The position numbers and the translations under genes are program-made. The notes beneath the pieces are model-generated. The model was not told where the DNA came from. It saw only the letters and a program-made list of their open reading frames with translations, and ran no database searches. Shown here one piece after another: positions 9,192 through 17,651 of a DNA stretch of 64,000 nucleotides. Numbering within the stretch: position 1 is the first letter of the stretch; each line of letters begins with the position of its first letter. The DNA comes from Halonotius sp046719765 (GTDB lineage Archaea; Halobacteriota; Halobacteria; Halobacteriales; Haloferacaceae): assembly GCF_046719765.1 (NCBI RefSeq), contig NZ_JABEBY010000003.1, positions 124,001 to 188,000 on the forward strand. The letters run 5' to 3'.

Positions 9192-9701
9192 ATGGTCGCC
9201 CCGAGGACGCGCCGGCTGTGGGCCGTGGCGGTGAGCCTCCTGCTCGCCACAAGCCCGGTTGCGGCCGTCGGTGCTGGAGCCGGCGGTGCGGCGGCGATCA
9301 GCCCGTCACCGGCCGACCCCACCATTCCGCTCCAGCAGACCGACGCCCCCGACAACAACGCCTGCTTCCCGGAGGGTGGCTACAATTTCACGATCGGCAC
9401 ACTCGGCCCACAGATCGAGATGGTCGTCCACCTCTCGTTGCTGACTAATCTTGGCGGGCCGGGCACCCTTGGGGTTGAGCTTGCGGGGACAACCGCGGAG
9501 GACGTGCCGCCGATGATCGAGCTTCGGACGGGCGTCGTCTTCCGTGGAGTGACCGATGTCGATCGGTTCCTCAGCGACCCCTTCGGGCTGTTTGCGATCG
9601 CCTACGAGTACCGGTTTAATCTCCCGCTGGGCGGCAGCGGCGTCGACTACGAGTCCGATGAGCCGCCGATCTCCGGGCCGGTCGGCGACGCCGACTGCTA
9701 G
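9192..9701 (+). CDS. secreted haloarchaeal protein (DUF7332-like)
   Basis: This 169-residue protein has a Sec-type signal peptide (basic RTRR start and a hydrophobic stretch at about 9-28) and a compact extracellular domain rich in Gly and Asp with Cys near residues 58 and 169. I recognise it only as a haloarchaeal secreted protein resembling DUF7332; the function is unknown. Its TAG stop at 9699-9701 overlaps the stop of the convergent lipoprotein gene in the shared bases CTAG. Confidence 0.62.
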   Translation: MVAPRTRRLWAVAVSLLLATSPVAAVGAGAGGAAAISPSPADPTIPLQQTDAPDNNACFPEGGYNFTIGTLGPQIEMVVHLSLLTNLGGPGTLGVELAGTTAEDVPPMIELRTGVVFRGVTDVDRFLSDPFGLFAIAYEYRFNLPLGGSGVDYESDEPPISGPVGDADC

Positions 9702-10192
9702 TCTGAGCCGCTGAGAACCGCCCGAACGTCCTCACCCGAGTAGGTGGCAAGCTCCGCGAAGTTCGCATCGAAATCCCCGACCTTGGCGTTGATCGTAAGC
9801 CGTGTGAGTCGGTCTTGTACCGACTGTGATAGGAGAATCCCGCCGTCGCGGAACCCGACGCGTTCTTCGACACCAGGCCGCAGATCGAACACGCGATCGA
9901 CGGTTCGAAGCGGCTCGGACTCTGACTCCCCGTACAGAAACGCTCTGAGCGTGATCGGCTGTCGTTCATTGCTGGTGTTTTCGGCGGTCACGCGAAAATC
10001 AACGGCTGATCCGCGATCACGGAGTGTCGCATCACGAAACACAATCCCGGAAAACGGATCGGTCTCCGCGGTCTCATTTTCCGCATCCTCAAAGCCCGGA
10101 AGTTGTGGATCGAGTTCCGGCGGCTCGCCGAGACAGCCGGCCAGCCCGGCCGACGCCCCGAGGGCGGCGAGAACCGCACGTCGACGTGGCAT
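9698..10192 (-). CDS. haloarchaeal lipoprotein of unknown function
   Basis: This 164-residue lipoprotein starts MPRRRAVLAALGASAG with the lipobox LAGC (Cys20), followed by an acidic, proline-rich linker and a beta-rich domain (VDFRVTAENTSNERQPITLRA) that looks like an extracellular immunoglobulin-like fold of the FxLYD kind. The mature protein would be anchored outside the membrane. The stop overlaps the convergent gene's stop at 9698-9701. Function is not recognised. Confidence 0.7.
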   Translation of the reverse strand: MPRRRAVLAALGASAGLAGCLGEPPELDPQLPGFEDAENETAETDPFSGIVFRDATLRDRGSAVDFRVTAENTSNERQPITLRAFLYGESESEPLRTVDRVFDLRPGVEERVGFRDGGILLSQSVQDRLTRLTINAKVGDFDANFAELATYSGEDVRAVLSGSD

Positions 10193-10261
10193 ATGGGCGG
10201 CTATGACCGCGGGCGGTAAAACAACAGCGTCGTCAGCTGGCAGCCCTCGGCCGTCAGTGGG

Positions 10262-10684
10262 CTACGTTGTCACGCGGAATTCGACGGTCGCTGTCGCGCC
10301 GTCGGCGAGTGCCGCCACCAGTTCGCGGTCGATGTCGGCGGCCGCGGCGTCGGCGTCGATCATGACGGTGCGGTCGTCGGTGTACGTGGAGGTGCGGGCA
10401 ACCATGCTGCGGTCGTCATCGAAGGTTAACTCGGGGTGGCCGCGGCCGGTGATCGTCTGGCTGTGGTCGCCGGCCTCGATGGTGACCGTGATCTCAGCGT
10501 CAGCCGATTGGGCTGCCGCGACAAACGCGGGATCGAAGTCGGCTGGCACCTGATCGGCCTCGATCCCGAGGATGCAGTCGCCGGCAGGCGTGAGCCAGTC
10601 GTCGCTGGTGAACTCAAGGGTCGACTCGTGGGTCGCTTTGACGTGCTCGTGGCCGTGAGCGGTGATCGTCTCTGTTGCTGCCAT
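10262..10684 (-). CDS. DUF371 family protein
   Basis: This 140-residue archaeal protein of unknown function matches DUF371: ITAHGHEHVKATHESTLEF at the start, CILGIEAD in the middle and ITGRGHPELTFDDDRSMVARTS. The His-rich entrance (GHEH) and the conserved RGHP suggest metal or nucleotide binding, but this is not established. The ATG at 10684 gives the usual family length; the longer frame from 10804 overlaps the truD leader. It is divergent from truD, with about 145 bases between the two starts. Confidence 0.82.
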   Translation of the reverse strand: MAATETITAHGHEHVKATHESTLEFTSDDWLTPAGDCILGIEADQVPADFDPAFVAAAQSADAEITVTIEAGDHSQTITGRGHPELTFDDDRSMVARTSTYTDDRTVMIDADAAAADIDRELVAALADGATATVEFRVTT

Positions 10685-10830
10685 ATCCGGGCTCGCTCGG
10701 GACGCCGCAAGTATCGCTCGGTTCGCTATCGCCGCACGCTGCCGCCTCCGCCGAAAGGGACAGATCGATGTGGGAGCCCGGTCGACAGGAGGTATGCACA
10801 ACAACCGCCGGTCGCCCGGAGTGGTCGGCG

Positions 10831-12207
10831 ATGCGTGAGGCCCACCCCATCGAACAGGCAGTCGGCATCGACTACTACGTCAGCGACGCCGACGGGATCG
10901 GTGGTCGACTCCGCGTCGAGCCCGAGGATTTCCAGGTTGAGGAGATCGAGAACTTCGAGCCCGAACCGATCGACGCCGACCCCGGAGCCTACCCCGAGAT
11001 CCTGCTGCGGGCGACGCTGCGGTCGTGGGACACCAACGATTTCGCCAGCCGACTCTCGGATGCCCTTGAGATCAGCCGCGAGCGGATCTCGTGGGCCGGC
11101 ACGAAGGACAAACACGCGGTGACGACACAGCTCTTCTCCGTGAGCAACGGCGATTCCGAGGCCATCGCCGACCTCGATATTCAGGCCGCCGATATCGACG
11201 TGCTCGGTCGAACCGGCCGGCCGATCTCGTTCGGTGATCTCCACGGCAACCGATTTCAGATCCGGGTGCGGGAGGCTGCCACCGACGCAGCCGAGCGCGT
11301 CGAAAAGATCACCGATGATCTGCGAGCCTTCGGTGGGAACAAGAAAACGAGCGACGAGGGCGACGACACCGCTGTCGCCGGGATTCCCAACTGGTTCGGC
11401 CAACAGCGGTTCGGTAGCCGCCGGCCGGTGACCCATGAGGTCGGCCGCAACATCGTTGCCGGCGAGTGGCGTGAGGCGGTGTTGTCGTACGTCGCCAATC
11501 CGTTTGAAACCGAACCCGAAACAACGCAGGCGGCGCGGGCGTTCGTTGCCGCGGAGGCCGAAAGCGACGATCCCGACTGGGCAGCGTGCCTCGATGAGAT
11601 GCCGGGCCAACTCGGCTACGAGCGGTCGATGCTGCATCGGCTCGCCGAGGACGGCGCGTCCACAGCCGCCGATTTCCGGCACGCACTCGAAGCCGTTCCC
11701 TGGAACCTCCAGCAACTGTTTGTCAACGCCGCTCAGTCGTCTCTGTTCAACCAGATGCTTTCGGAACGCCTGCGCCGCGGGCTGCCGTTTGACCGCCCGG
11801 TCGCCGGCGATGTCTGCTGTTTCGTCGACAGCGACGCTCCCGAGGGGGTGTATGCCCCGGACACCGACCGCCTCCAGCGCGTCGCCGACAACCGGGTCGA
11901 CGTGATGGAACGCCACTGCGATCGCGGGCGGGCGTTCGTGACCGCACCGCTGGTCGGCACCGACACCGAGTTGGCCGACGGCGAACCCGGCGAGATCGAA
12001 CGAGAGGTGCTTGCGGATGCGGGCATCGAGCCGAGCGACTTCGAACTGCCGGGAGAGTTCACGTCAAGTGGAACCCGGCGGGCGATTTTGGTGCGTACCG
12101 ATCTCGCTGTCGATCCCGACGACCTGACGTTTGCGTTCGCGCTGCCGAGTGGCTCGTATGCGACCGCGGTGCTGCGAGAATACCAGAAACGCGGGCCGAT
12201 GGAATAG
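10831..12207 (+). CDS. truD: tRNA pseudouridine(13) synthase TruD
   Basis: This 458-residue enzyme isomerises U13 of tRNA. The catalytic motif WAGTKDKHAVTTQ contains Asp93, and the family motifs EDFQVEE near residue 32, GNRFQIRVR and the long C-terminal TRUD domain (NAAQSSLFNQMLSERLRRG about 300) are present. The ATG at 10831 matches haloarchaeal homologues that begin MREAHPIEQ; the open frame upstream to 10675 is unlikely to be translated. In many archaea truD neighbours pth2, but not here. Confidence 0.94.
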   Translation: MREAHPIEQAVGIDYYVSDADGIGGRLRVEPEDFQVEEIENFEPEPIDADPGAYPEILLRATLRSWDTNDFASRLSDALEISRERISWAGTKDKHAVTTQLFSVSNGDSEAIADLDIQAADIDVLGRTGRPISFGDLHGNRFQIRVREAATDAAERVEKITDDLRAFGGNKKTSDEGDDTAVAGIPNWFGQQRFGSRRPVTHEVGRNIVAGEWREAVLSYVANPFETEPETTQAARAFVAAEAESDDPDWAACLDEMPGQLGYERSMLHRLAEDGASTAADFRHALEAVPWNLQQLFVNAAQSSLFNQMLSERLRRGLPFDRPVAGDVCCFVDSDAPEGVYAPDTDRLQRVADNRVDVMERHCDRGRAFVTAPLVGTDTELADGEPGEIEREVLADAGIEPSDFELPGEFTSSGTRRAILVRTDLAVDPDDLTFAFALPSGSYATAVLREYQKRGPME

Positions 12208-12263
12208 AGGGGTTGTGTTGAGGAAGCAGAACGGACGACCGCAAATCGGTCGCTACCGCGGTC

Positions 12264-13100
12264 TCAGGCTGTTCGCGGCGGCGGCACCATGTAGACGTTG
12301 CTTGACGCCTGGGCGATGATCGTCTCGGAGACGCTGCCGATCAGCAGCCGCCGGAGGCGACTTTGGCCACGGGAGCCAAGCAGGATCGTCGTCGGCGTCA
12401 CCTCGGCTTCGGCTGCGAGGATCTCCTCGGCCGGATCGCCGTACCGAACCTGGGTGTCGGTGTCGATATCCCACTGGTCGAGGCGACCTTCGAGTGTCGC
12501 CAACTGGTCGGCAGCATCGGTCTCGTCGGGCTCTTTCGGCGATTCGACGTGAACCAGTGTGGCCTCCTGAGTCGCATGGCGGAGATACGAAAACGCGTCG
12601 AAGGCGCGGTCGGCGTTCTCCGAGAAATCCGTCGCATACAGAACGCGCTGAAAGAGGTGTTCCCGAAGCACGTCGGGATCGTCGGCCTCGCGTTCGATCC
12701 GGTTGACCAACAGCGGGACGACCGTCGTCCGGGAGAGGTTGCGCGCGGTTGAGCCGAGCACACGGTTTGCCAGTGGGCTCTGCCCGCGAGAGCCAACGAT
12801 CGTCATGTCGGCGCGTTCGGCGTCGGCGATACCGTTGATCCGGCGGTGTGGCGTGCCGCGCACCACGTGGGTCTCGGTGCTGAAGCCGGCTTCTTGCATC
12901 ACGCGCTCGTATCGATCGAGCCCCTCGCGTCGCCGCTCCTCGAAGTTCATCCCCGGCATGCCGGCATGCATATTTGAGGGGATAACCGTGACCAGATGGA
13001 TCGCCTCGACGCCGATGCGTTCGAGACACTCCAGACAGGTTTCGTTGTGGATCGCCGCCTCGCTGGCCGCCGAGAGGTCGGTCGCGTAGATCGCGCGCAT
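12264..13100 (-). CDS. tandem universal stress protein (two UspA domains)
   Basis: This 278-residue protein consists of two UspA domains, about residues 1-138 and 148-278. Each ends with the ATP-binding signature G-2x-G-9x-G(S/T): VGSRGQSPLANRVLGSTA and LGSRGQSRLRRLLIGSVS. Single-protein tandem Usp domains form a pseudo-dimer that binds ATP. It is cytoplasmic. Haloarchaeal Usp genes often accompany transporters; here it is divergent from the TauE/SafE operon with a 365-base AT-rich spacer. A TATA-like box, AATATTGTTTCT read on the opposite strand, sits at 13126-13137, about 30 bases upstream of the start. Confidence 0.9.
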   Translation of the reverse strand: MRAIYATDLSAASEAAIHNETCLECLERIGVEAIHLVTVIPSNMHAGMPGMNFEERRREGLDRYERVMQEAGFSTETHVVRGTPHRRINGIADAERADMTIVGSRGQSPLANRVLGSTARNLSRTTVVPLLVNRIEREADDPDVLREHLFQRVLYATDFSENADRAFDAFSYLRHATQEATLVHVESPKEPDETDAADQLATLEGRLDQWDIDTDTQVRYGDPAEEILAAEAEVTPTTILLGSRGQSRLRRLLIGSVSETIIAQASSNVYMVPPPRTA

Positions 13101-13465
13101 ACCAGCAGCTACACCGCCGATCCTTAATATTGTTTCTATTGATCAAGACTAACGGGCCTGTGAGCGGTTTGTGCGCTCGCCCGAGGCGCGGCGTCAACAA
13201 CCGGTATCGACCAACGTCGGTGGCAACAGGAGATATGTCAGCGCGCGTAATTGAGAGGTCGGCGGTTTGGAACCCGATTTTTGCGACACGCCGCGGCGGC
13301 TGTATTTTGATAACGTATGGAGATATTCACGTGGGATAGCCGTTGCCGCCGCGTTAGTAATATTGTTCAGTGAACCCAAAACTATTATCACGCTGCTCCG
13401 ACTACGAGCTACTGAGCAGAACAGTATGTACCACACAAGACTACGGAGCAACGGGGTGCAGCGCG
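13101..13465. other. 365-bp divergent promoter region (Usp / TauE operon)
   Basis: I see no gene here. At 13126-13137 is AATATTGTTTCT, placed as the Usp promoter and also found before the DUF1684 gene at 23476-23487. At 13365-13375 is a perfect palindrome GTTCA-G-TGAAC, followed by the TATA-like AACTATTATC (13380-13389). Further down, at 13423-13438, is TATGTACCACACAAGA, which resembles sequence in other sulfur-gene promoters of the window. The promoter for the 13466 micro-protein and the TauE exporter must be in this stretch. Confidence 0.5.
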
Positions 13466-13615
13466 ATGATTGAGGCTGGGTCGCTGTCAGCCGGCGTCGA
13501 CGGTGCGATGCTGATCGGCGCGGTGCTGCTAGAGGCGATCATCCTCTATGGCGTCTACGGCGTCGTTGAGGATCTGCTTGGCCAGCGCGTTGTGAACCGA
13601 CTCAGGACAACATAA
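13466..13615 (+). CDS. 49-residue membrane micro-protein (DUF7512-like)
   Basis: This short protein has one hydrophobic segment (about residues 12-31, AMLIGAVLLEAIILYGVYG) and a short basic tail (GQRVVNRLRTT). It resembles the haloarchaeal DUF7512 micro-proteins that precede TauE/SafE exporters. Its stop lies one base before the ATG of the exporter (13617), so the two are translationally coupled, and it may be a small accessory subunit. I chose the ATG at 13466; a longer frame starting at 13370 runs through the promoter. Confidence 0.68.
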   Translation: MIEAGSLSAGVDGAMLIGAVLLEAIILYGVYGVVEDLLGQRVVNRLRTT

Positions 13616-13616
13616 G

Positions 13617-14648
13617 ATGGAGCTACTCGGGCTTAGTTTGGCGATGGTGGGGCTGTTCGTCGGGTTCGGCCTCCTGATCGGCGTGCTGTTTGGCTTCTTC
13701 GGGATGGGTGGGTCGTTCCTCGTCACCCCGGCCCTGTTGGTCATGGGGTATCCAACGCGTGTGGCCGTCGGGAGCGGGCTCGCGTTCGTGTTCGGTACCT
13801 CGGTGATCGCCACGCTGAAACACCGCGATCTCGGCCAGGTCGACTACAAACTCGGGCTGTTGATGATCGTCGGCACGACCGCGGGCATCGAGGTAGGCAA
13901 GGAGATCGTCGTCCATCTCGAAAGCCTGGGGCTTGCTGGCTCGATCATCAGCGTGACCTACGTCTTCCTGCTTGGCGGGATCGGCGCGTTCGTCACCTAC
14001 GAGGCGGTTAAAGGCGACAGCGACGGCGGGATCGACCATGACGCCGCCGAGGAGCCGGCCGACGCCGACGACATCCCCGATATCGCCAAGACGATCCAGT
14101 CGTACCGCGTCCCCCCGATGATCGATCTTCGGGGTGGGATCACCGTCTCGCTGTGGATGATCCTCGGGGTCGCGTTTGCGACCGGGCTGCTATCTGGCTT
14201 TCTCGGCGTCGGCGGTGGCTTCATCCGGATGCCGGCGTTGTTCTATCTCATCGGCGTCCCGGTGCCGATCGCCGTCGGGACGGATCTCTTCGAGATCGTC
14301 TTCTCCGGTGGGTTGGGGAGCTTCCTCTACGCGCTCGACGGGGGGGTCGATCTCTCGATCGTCGTCCCGCTGTTGGCCGGGAGTGCCTTCGGGGCACGGG
14401 TCGGCTCGGCGGCAACCAGCATTGTCGACGAGGAGGAGATCAAGGTCTACTTCGGGCTGATGCTGCTCGGTGGCGCGCTGGCGGTGGCGATCCGCGAGAT
14501 CGGCAAGATCTACGAGCTGCCGATCCTCAACCGTGTGAGCCTGGTACTGATCCTTGGCTCCGCGCTGCTGGTCAGCGGGGCGGTCGTCTACAGCAGCATC
14601 ACCGCACTGCGGGAGGAAAGCCGAACCTCCTCGCCAACCGTGGAGTGA
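13617..14648 (+). CDS. TauE/SafE family sulfite/anion exporter
   Basis: This 343-residue polytopic membrane protein of the TauE/SafE (DUF81) family has two homologous halves. The first half begins GFFGMGGSFLVTPALL and the second GFLGVGGGFIRMPALF; each is the family's repeated motif. A hydrophilic loop (about residues 133-165, acidic) joins them. The family exports sulfite or sulfur-containing organic anions. The gene lies after a micro-protein and before the cysteine-containing HTH regulator, suggesting the operon responds to sulfur or redox state. Direction and substrate are inferred from the family. Confidence 0.9.
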   Translation: MELLGLSLAMVGLFVGFGLLIGVLFGFFGMGGSFLVTPALLVMGYPTRVAVGSGLAFVFGTSVIATLKHRDLGQVDYKLGLLMIVGTTAGIEVGKEIVVHLESLGLAGSIISVTYVFLLGGIGAFVTYEAVKGDSDGGIDHDAAEEPADADDIPDIAKTIQSYRVPPMIDLRGGITVSLWMILGVAFATGLLSGFLGVGGGFIRMPALFYLIGVPVPIAVGTDLFEIVFSGGLGSFLYALDGGVDLSIVVPLLAGSAFGARVGSAATSIVDEEEIKVYFGLMLLGGALAVAIREIGKIYELPILNRVSLVLILGSALLVSGAVVYSSITALREESRTSSPTVE

Positions 14649-14673
14649 GGGTTCGACGATGAAGTGACGGCGA

Positions 14674-14747
14674 CGACGGATCGGCGTTGACGACGGCGAG
14701 AGGGTGTCGGCGACGAATCGGCGTTGACAGCGGCCAGAGGGTATCGA
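14674..14747. repeat. two-copy 37-bp tandem duplication
   Basis: Two tandem copies (14674-14710 and 14711-14747) agree at 31 of 37 positions by eye; both contain ATCGGCGTTGAC and AGAGGGT. They lie in the spacer between the TauE exporter stop and the HTH regulator. No function is apparent; replication slippage is the simplest origin. Confidence 0.6.
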
Positions 14748-14825
14748 GGACACCGAGCGGTCACGGGTACGCCACCGCTCTCGATCGATTCGATCGAATG
14801 ACGCCTTTGTGTATAGAATTGTATT

Positions 14826-14835
14826 TTGTGCACAA
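14826..14835. promoter_or_regulatory. 10-bp palindrome TTGTGCACAA before the HTH regulator
   Basis: TTGTGCACAA is a perfect palindrome 36-45 bases upstream of the regulator's ATG at 14871, directly after the AT-rich GTATAGAATTGTATT, which is TATA-like. The position is compatible with an operator for autoregulation. Similar TTGTA/TACAA half-sites occur before other sulfur genes in this window, which is why I list it. Confidence 0.45.
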
Positions 14836-14870
14836 CACTTTTGCTGCCACAGCGAGTAGTCTGTACCACG

Positions 14871-15275
14871 ATGGTTGATTCAATGGCCGAGCAACTCCGG
14901 TCAGATATGCAGTGTGAGGATCTCCTGGCCTGTTTCCACGGCCTGAAGCCGCTTGATCGGGAGTGTTTTCAGGCGTTCGTGACGGCCGAGAAGCCGCTGA
15001 CGGTCGATGAGGTTGCCGACGCTGTCGATCGGGAGCGGTCAACCGCCTACCGGTCGGTACAGCGACTGCTACAGACCGGGTTCCTGGAGAAAGAACAGAT
15101 CAACTACGACGCCGGCGGCTACTACCACGTCTATATCCCAACCGACCCTACCGTCATTGCCGACGAGATGCAGCGACTCCTCAACGACTGGTATGCCCAG
15201 ACCGGCCAACTGATCCAGGAGTTCGAGGAGAAGTACGCTGACGCCACGCCGCCCACAGCCGAGATAGAATCCTGA
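14871..15275 (+). CDS. HTH transcriptional regulator (TrmB-like) with three N-terminal cysteines
   Basis: This 134-residue protein has a winged HTH at about 25-95 (PLTVDEVADAVDRERSTAYRSVQRLLQTGF) followed by a C-terminal helix (WYAQTGQLIQEFEEKYA) that may dimerise. Before and inside the first helix are Cys15, Cys21 and Cys32 (MQC, LAC, REC), a pattern suited to thiol, persulfide or metal sensing. It lies directly downstream of TauE and has a palindrome at 14826-14835. Relatives are common beside haloarchaeal sulfur genes. Redox sensing is my inference; DNA binding is well supported. An alternative start is the ATG at 14883. Confidence 0.78.
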   Translation: MVDSMAEQLRSDMQCEDLLACFHGLKPLDRECFQAFVTAEKPLTVDEVADAVDRERSTAYRSVQRLLQTGFLEKEQINYDAGGYYHVYIPTDPTVIADEMQRLLNDWYAQTGQLIQEFEEKYADATPPTAEIES

Positions 15276-15364
15276 ACGCCCGGCAGCGACCCTCACACCA
15301 CAACCACGGGCGCACAACCTGGCCAGCGCAATCCCCGACCCGCAACGAGATCGATCACAGACCC

Positions 15365-16075
15365 ATGGATCCGCATATCGCCATCGTCGATGCCTCACTC
15401 GGCGAGACACCGGCCGAACGAAACCTGACCCGCGAGATCGACGCCGAGACGGCGGTCTACAAGGCCAGCGAGGGCGAGCGGCCGCCGATGCCGGGGCACC
15501 GCGATCGAAGCTACGACGCTGTCGTCATCAGTGGCTCCCAGACCTCGGTCTACGATGACCACGACTGGATTCACGAGTTGACCGCGTGGGCTCGTACCAC
15601 ACAGCGGGCGGACGTGCCGATGCTCGGGGTGTGTTGGGGCCACCAGTTTCTTGCCCAAGCCTTTGGGGGGCGGATCGTCGATATGGGCGCGTATGAGATC
15701 GGCTACCGATCGATCGACCAGCGCGGCAACGACCCGCTGTTTGCCGGCATCGACTCGCCGATGACGGCGTTTGAGACCCATTCGGATCGTGTCGCCGAGC
15801 TGCCGGCCGGAGCCGTCGAGTTGGCACGCAACAACTACGGGGTACAGGCGTTCCGACTGGGGGCCAGCTACGGGGTTCAGTTCCACCCGGAGTACGACCG
15901 CCAAACAGCCGAGTGGATCCTTGACTCAAAGGATCTCGACGAGGAAACACACGCGGACGCCGCCGCAACAGTCACCGACGACGCTATCGCCGCAGCCACC
16001 GAGGCAGCCGGCGTGTTTGATACCTTTCTCGACATCGTCGCCGACCACAGCCGCCAGCCTGGTCGGTCGTGGTAG
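15365..16075 (+). CDS. class I glutamine amidotransferase (GMP synthase-like)
   Basis: This 236-residue protein has the triad of class I glutamine amidotransferases: nucleophile Cys90 in GVCWGHQF and the His174/Glu176 pair in QFHPEYD. The GSQTSVYD segment near residue 57 forms the oxyanion region. It lacks an attached synthetase, and homologues are annotated simply as type 1 glutamine amidotransferases; the ammonia acceptor is unknown. Its stop at 16075 directly abuts the stop of the convergent thioredoxin gene (16076). Confidence 0.87.
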   Translation: MDPHIAIVDASLGETPAERNLTREIDAETAVYKASEGERPPMPGHRDRSYDAVVISGSQTSVYDDHDWIHELTAWARTTQRADVPMLGVCWGHQFLAQAFGGRIVDMGAYEIGYRSIDQRGNDPLFAGIDSPMTAFETHSDRVAELPAGAVELARNNYGVQAFRLGASYGVQFHPEYDRQTAEWILDSKDLDEETHADAAATVTDDAIAAATEAAGVFDTFLDIVADHSRQPGRSW

Positions 16076-16513
16076 CTACTGGACAGATTCGATCACGTTC
16101 GTCAACTGGGCCGCGCTCTTGACACCGACCAGACGCTCGGCCGGCTGTCCGTCGCTGAAGACGACCATCGTCGGGACGCCTTGGACGCCGTGCTGTTGGG
16201 CGAGTCGCTGATGGCGGTCGATATCGACCTTTGCGACGGCGGCGTCCGTCTCGGCGGCAACCTCCTCGACGATCGGTTCAAGCTGTTGACACGGGCCACA
16301 CCAGTCCGCATAGAAATCGACGAGGACGACAGCATGTCGGGCCGTTACCTCGTTGAAATGGTCAACACCGTCAATATGGATCGGTGTCTCCGGGGCGGCG
16401 TCTGAACTCACATCGGTGTCGGCATCGCTCGACGGCTCGCCGTCTTGGAGGCTTTCCATCAGTTCCTGTCGCTTCTGTTCGCGGATCTCCTCGATCGAAT
16501 CAGCGTCGCTCAT
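16076..16513 (-). CDS. trxA: thioredoxin with acidic N-terminal extension
   Basis: This 145-residue thioredoxin has the active site WCGPC (Cys72, Cys75), the cis-proline segment GVPTMVVF, and an extra acidic N-terminal extension of about 45 residues (IEEIREQKRQELMESLQDG), common in haloarchaeal thioredoxins. I take the ATG at 16513 as start; a GTG codon immediately before it is less likely. It is divergent from the thioredoxin-reductase-like gene at 16713, separated by an AT-rich spacer, and the two probably function together in disulfide reduction. Confidence 0.93.
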   Translation of the reverse strand: MSDADSIEEIREQKRQELMESLQDGEPSSDADTDVSSDAAPETPIHIDGVDHFNEVTARHAVVLVDFYADWCGPCQQLEPIVEEVAAETDAAVAKVDIDRHQRLAQQHGVQGVPTMVVFSDGQPAERLVGVKSAAQLTNVIESVQ

Positions 16514-16533
16514 CACCGTTGGATAGGGGTTTA

Positions 16534-16545
16534 TGATATATTATG
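16534..16545 (-). promoter_or_regulatory. TATA-like promoter of thioredoxin
   Basis: Read on the minus strand, the AT-rich run CATAATATATCATAA lies about 21-32 bases before the ATG at 16513, the usual distance for a leaderless haloarchaeal transcript. The surrounding 60 bases are markedly AT-rich against the GC-rich genes. Confidence 0.5.
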
Positions 16546-16712
16546 TTTGTGCTCAAAACATGCAAGATAGTGTTAATGAGAAATAGCCAAACAGGTGCAT
16601 AGCCGGATTTAAAGCCATAAAATGACTCAACGGCGAGGTTATACCGGCTTAGTTGTGCGCGAGTGGTGAAACACAGGGACTAAGTCAATCCACGGTCTTG
16701 TATAGTGTACGC

Positions 16713-17624
16713 ATGTCTGGAGTCGCAATCATCGGTGGTGGCCCGGCTGGGTTGAGTGCAGCGATCTACACGGCGCGTGCCGACAAACGGACGCTCGTCT
16801 TCGATGACGGCGGCGGCACGACGCGGGATGTCAGCCGGATGGAGAACGTCTACGGGTTCCCCGATGGCGTCACCGGCCCGGAGTTGGTCGAAGTTGGCCA
16901 GGAACACGCCGAAAAGTACGGTGCCGAGCGGATCAGCGAGGAGGTCGTCCATATCGAACGCACCGACGACGGCTTCCGCGTCGAGACGACCGCCGACGAG
17001 TACGCTGTCGACGGGGTGATCCTGGCGACCGGTGCGGATTACGAACGCCCGGCGATCGCCGATGTCGAGGCCTACGAGGGCCAGGGCGTCTCCTACTGTG
17101 TCGAGTGTGACGCCTACTTCTATCGTGATCGACCGGTTGCCGTCGTCGGCAACGGCAACTACGCCGCAACGGAAGCCCTGATGCTGCTGGATTACACCGA
17201 CGATGTGCGGCTGCTTACCAACGGTTCCGACTTCGACGCTGATCCGGAGCTCCAAGCAAAAGTTGACGCCGCGGAGATCCCGGTTCGCACCGATCGACTC
17301 GATCGGCTGGTTGGCGACGACGGCTTAGAGGGAATTGTCACCACCGACGGCGAGACGATCGCTGTCGACGGGCTGTTTGTCGCCCTCGGGACGGCCGGCG
17401 GGACTGATCTCGCCGAGATGCTCGGGATCCCGGTCGACGGCGATGAGATCGTCACCGAACCGGATCAGTCGACGACCGTCGACCGCGTGTATGCGGCCGG
17501 CGACGCCACCGGCGGCCACCAACAGATCGCCACCTCCGTCGGCGAAGGGGCCCGCGCCGCGATCAACCTCTTAGAGGCGTTCCGCGGGGCTGACTACGTC
17601 GATTACAAGAAGGTACCAGCCTGA
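16713..17624 (+). CDS. trxB: thioredoxin-reductase-like FAD/NAD(P) oxidoreductase
   Basis: This 303-residue flavoprotein has FAD motif GGGPAG (8-13), a redox pair Cys129/Cys132 in SYCVECDAYFYR, an NAD(P)-binding region GNGNYAATE (146-154), and the terminal FAD motif YAAGDATGGHQQIATSVGEG. Ordinary thioredoxin reductase has CATCDG; CVECDA is a variant in haloarchaeal homologues. It is divergent from thioredoxin, supporting a disulfide-reductase role; ferredoxin- or NADH-linked alternatives cannot be excluded. The ATG at 16713 matches the family; an upstream start at 16653 would precede the Rossmann motif by 20 residues. Confidence 0.88.
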   Translation: MSGVAIIGGGPAGLSAAIYTARADKRTLVFDDGGGTTRDVSRMENVYGFPDGVTGPELVEVGQEHAEKYGAERISEEVVHIERTDDGFRVETTADEYAVDGVILATGADYERPAIADVEAYEGQGVSYCVECDAYFYRDRPVAVVGNGNYAATEALMLLDYTDDVRLLTNGSDFDADPELQAKVDAAEIPVRTDRLDRLVGDDGLEGIVTTDGETIAVDGLFVALGTAGGTDLAEMLGIPVDGDEIVTEPDQSTTVDRVYAAGDATGGHQQIATSVGEGARAAINLLEAFRGADYVDYKKVPA

Positions 17625-17651
17625 TTGAGTTGCTGCTGGGAGGCAGCCATC

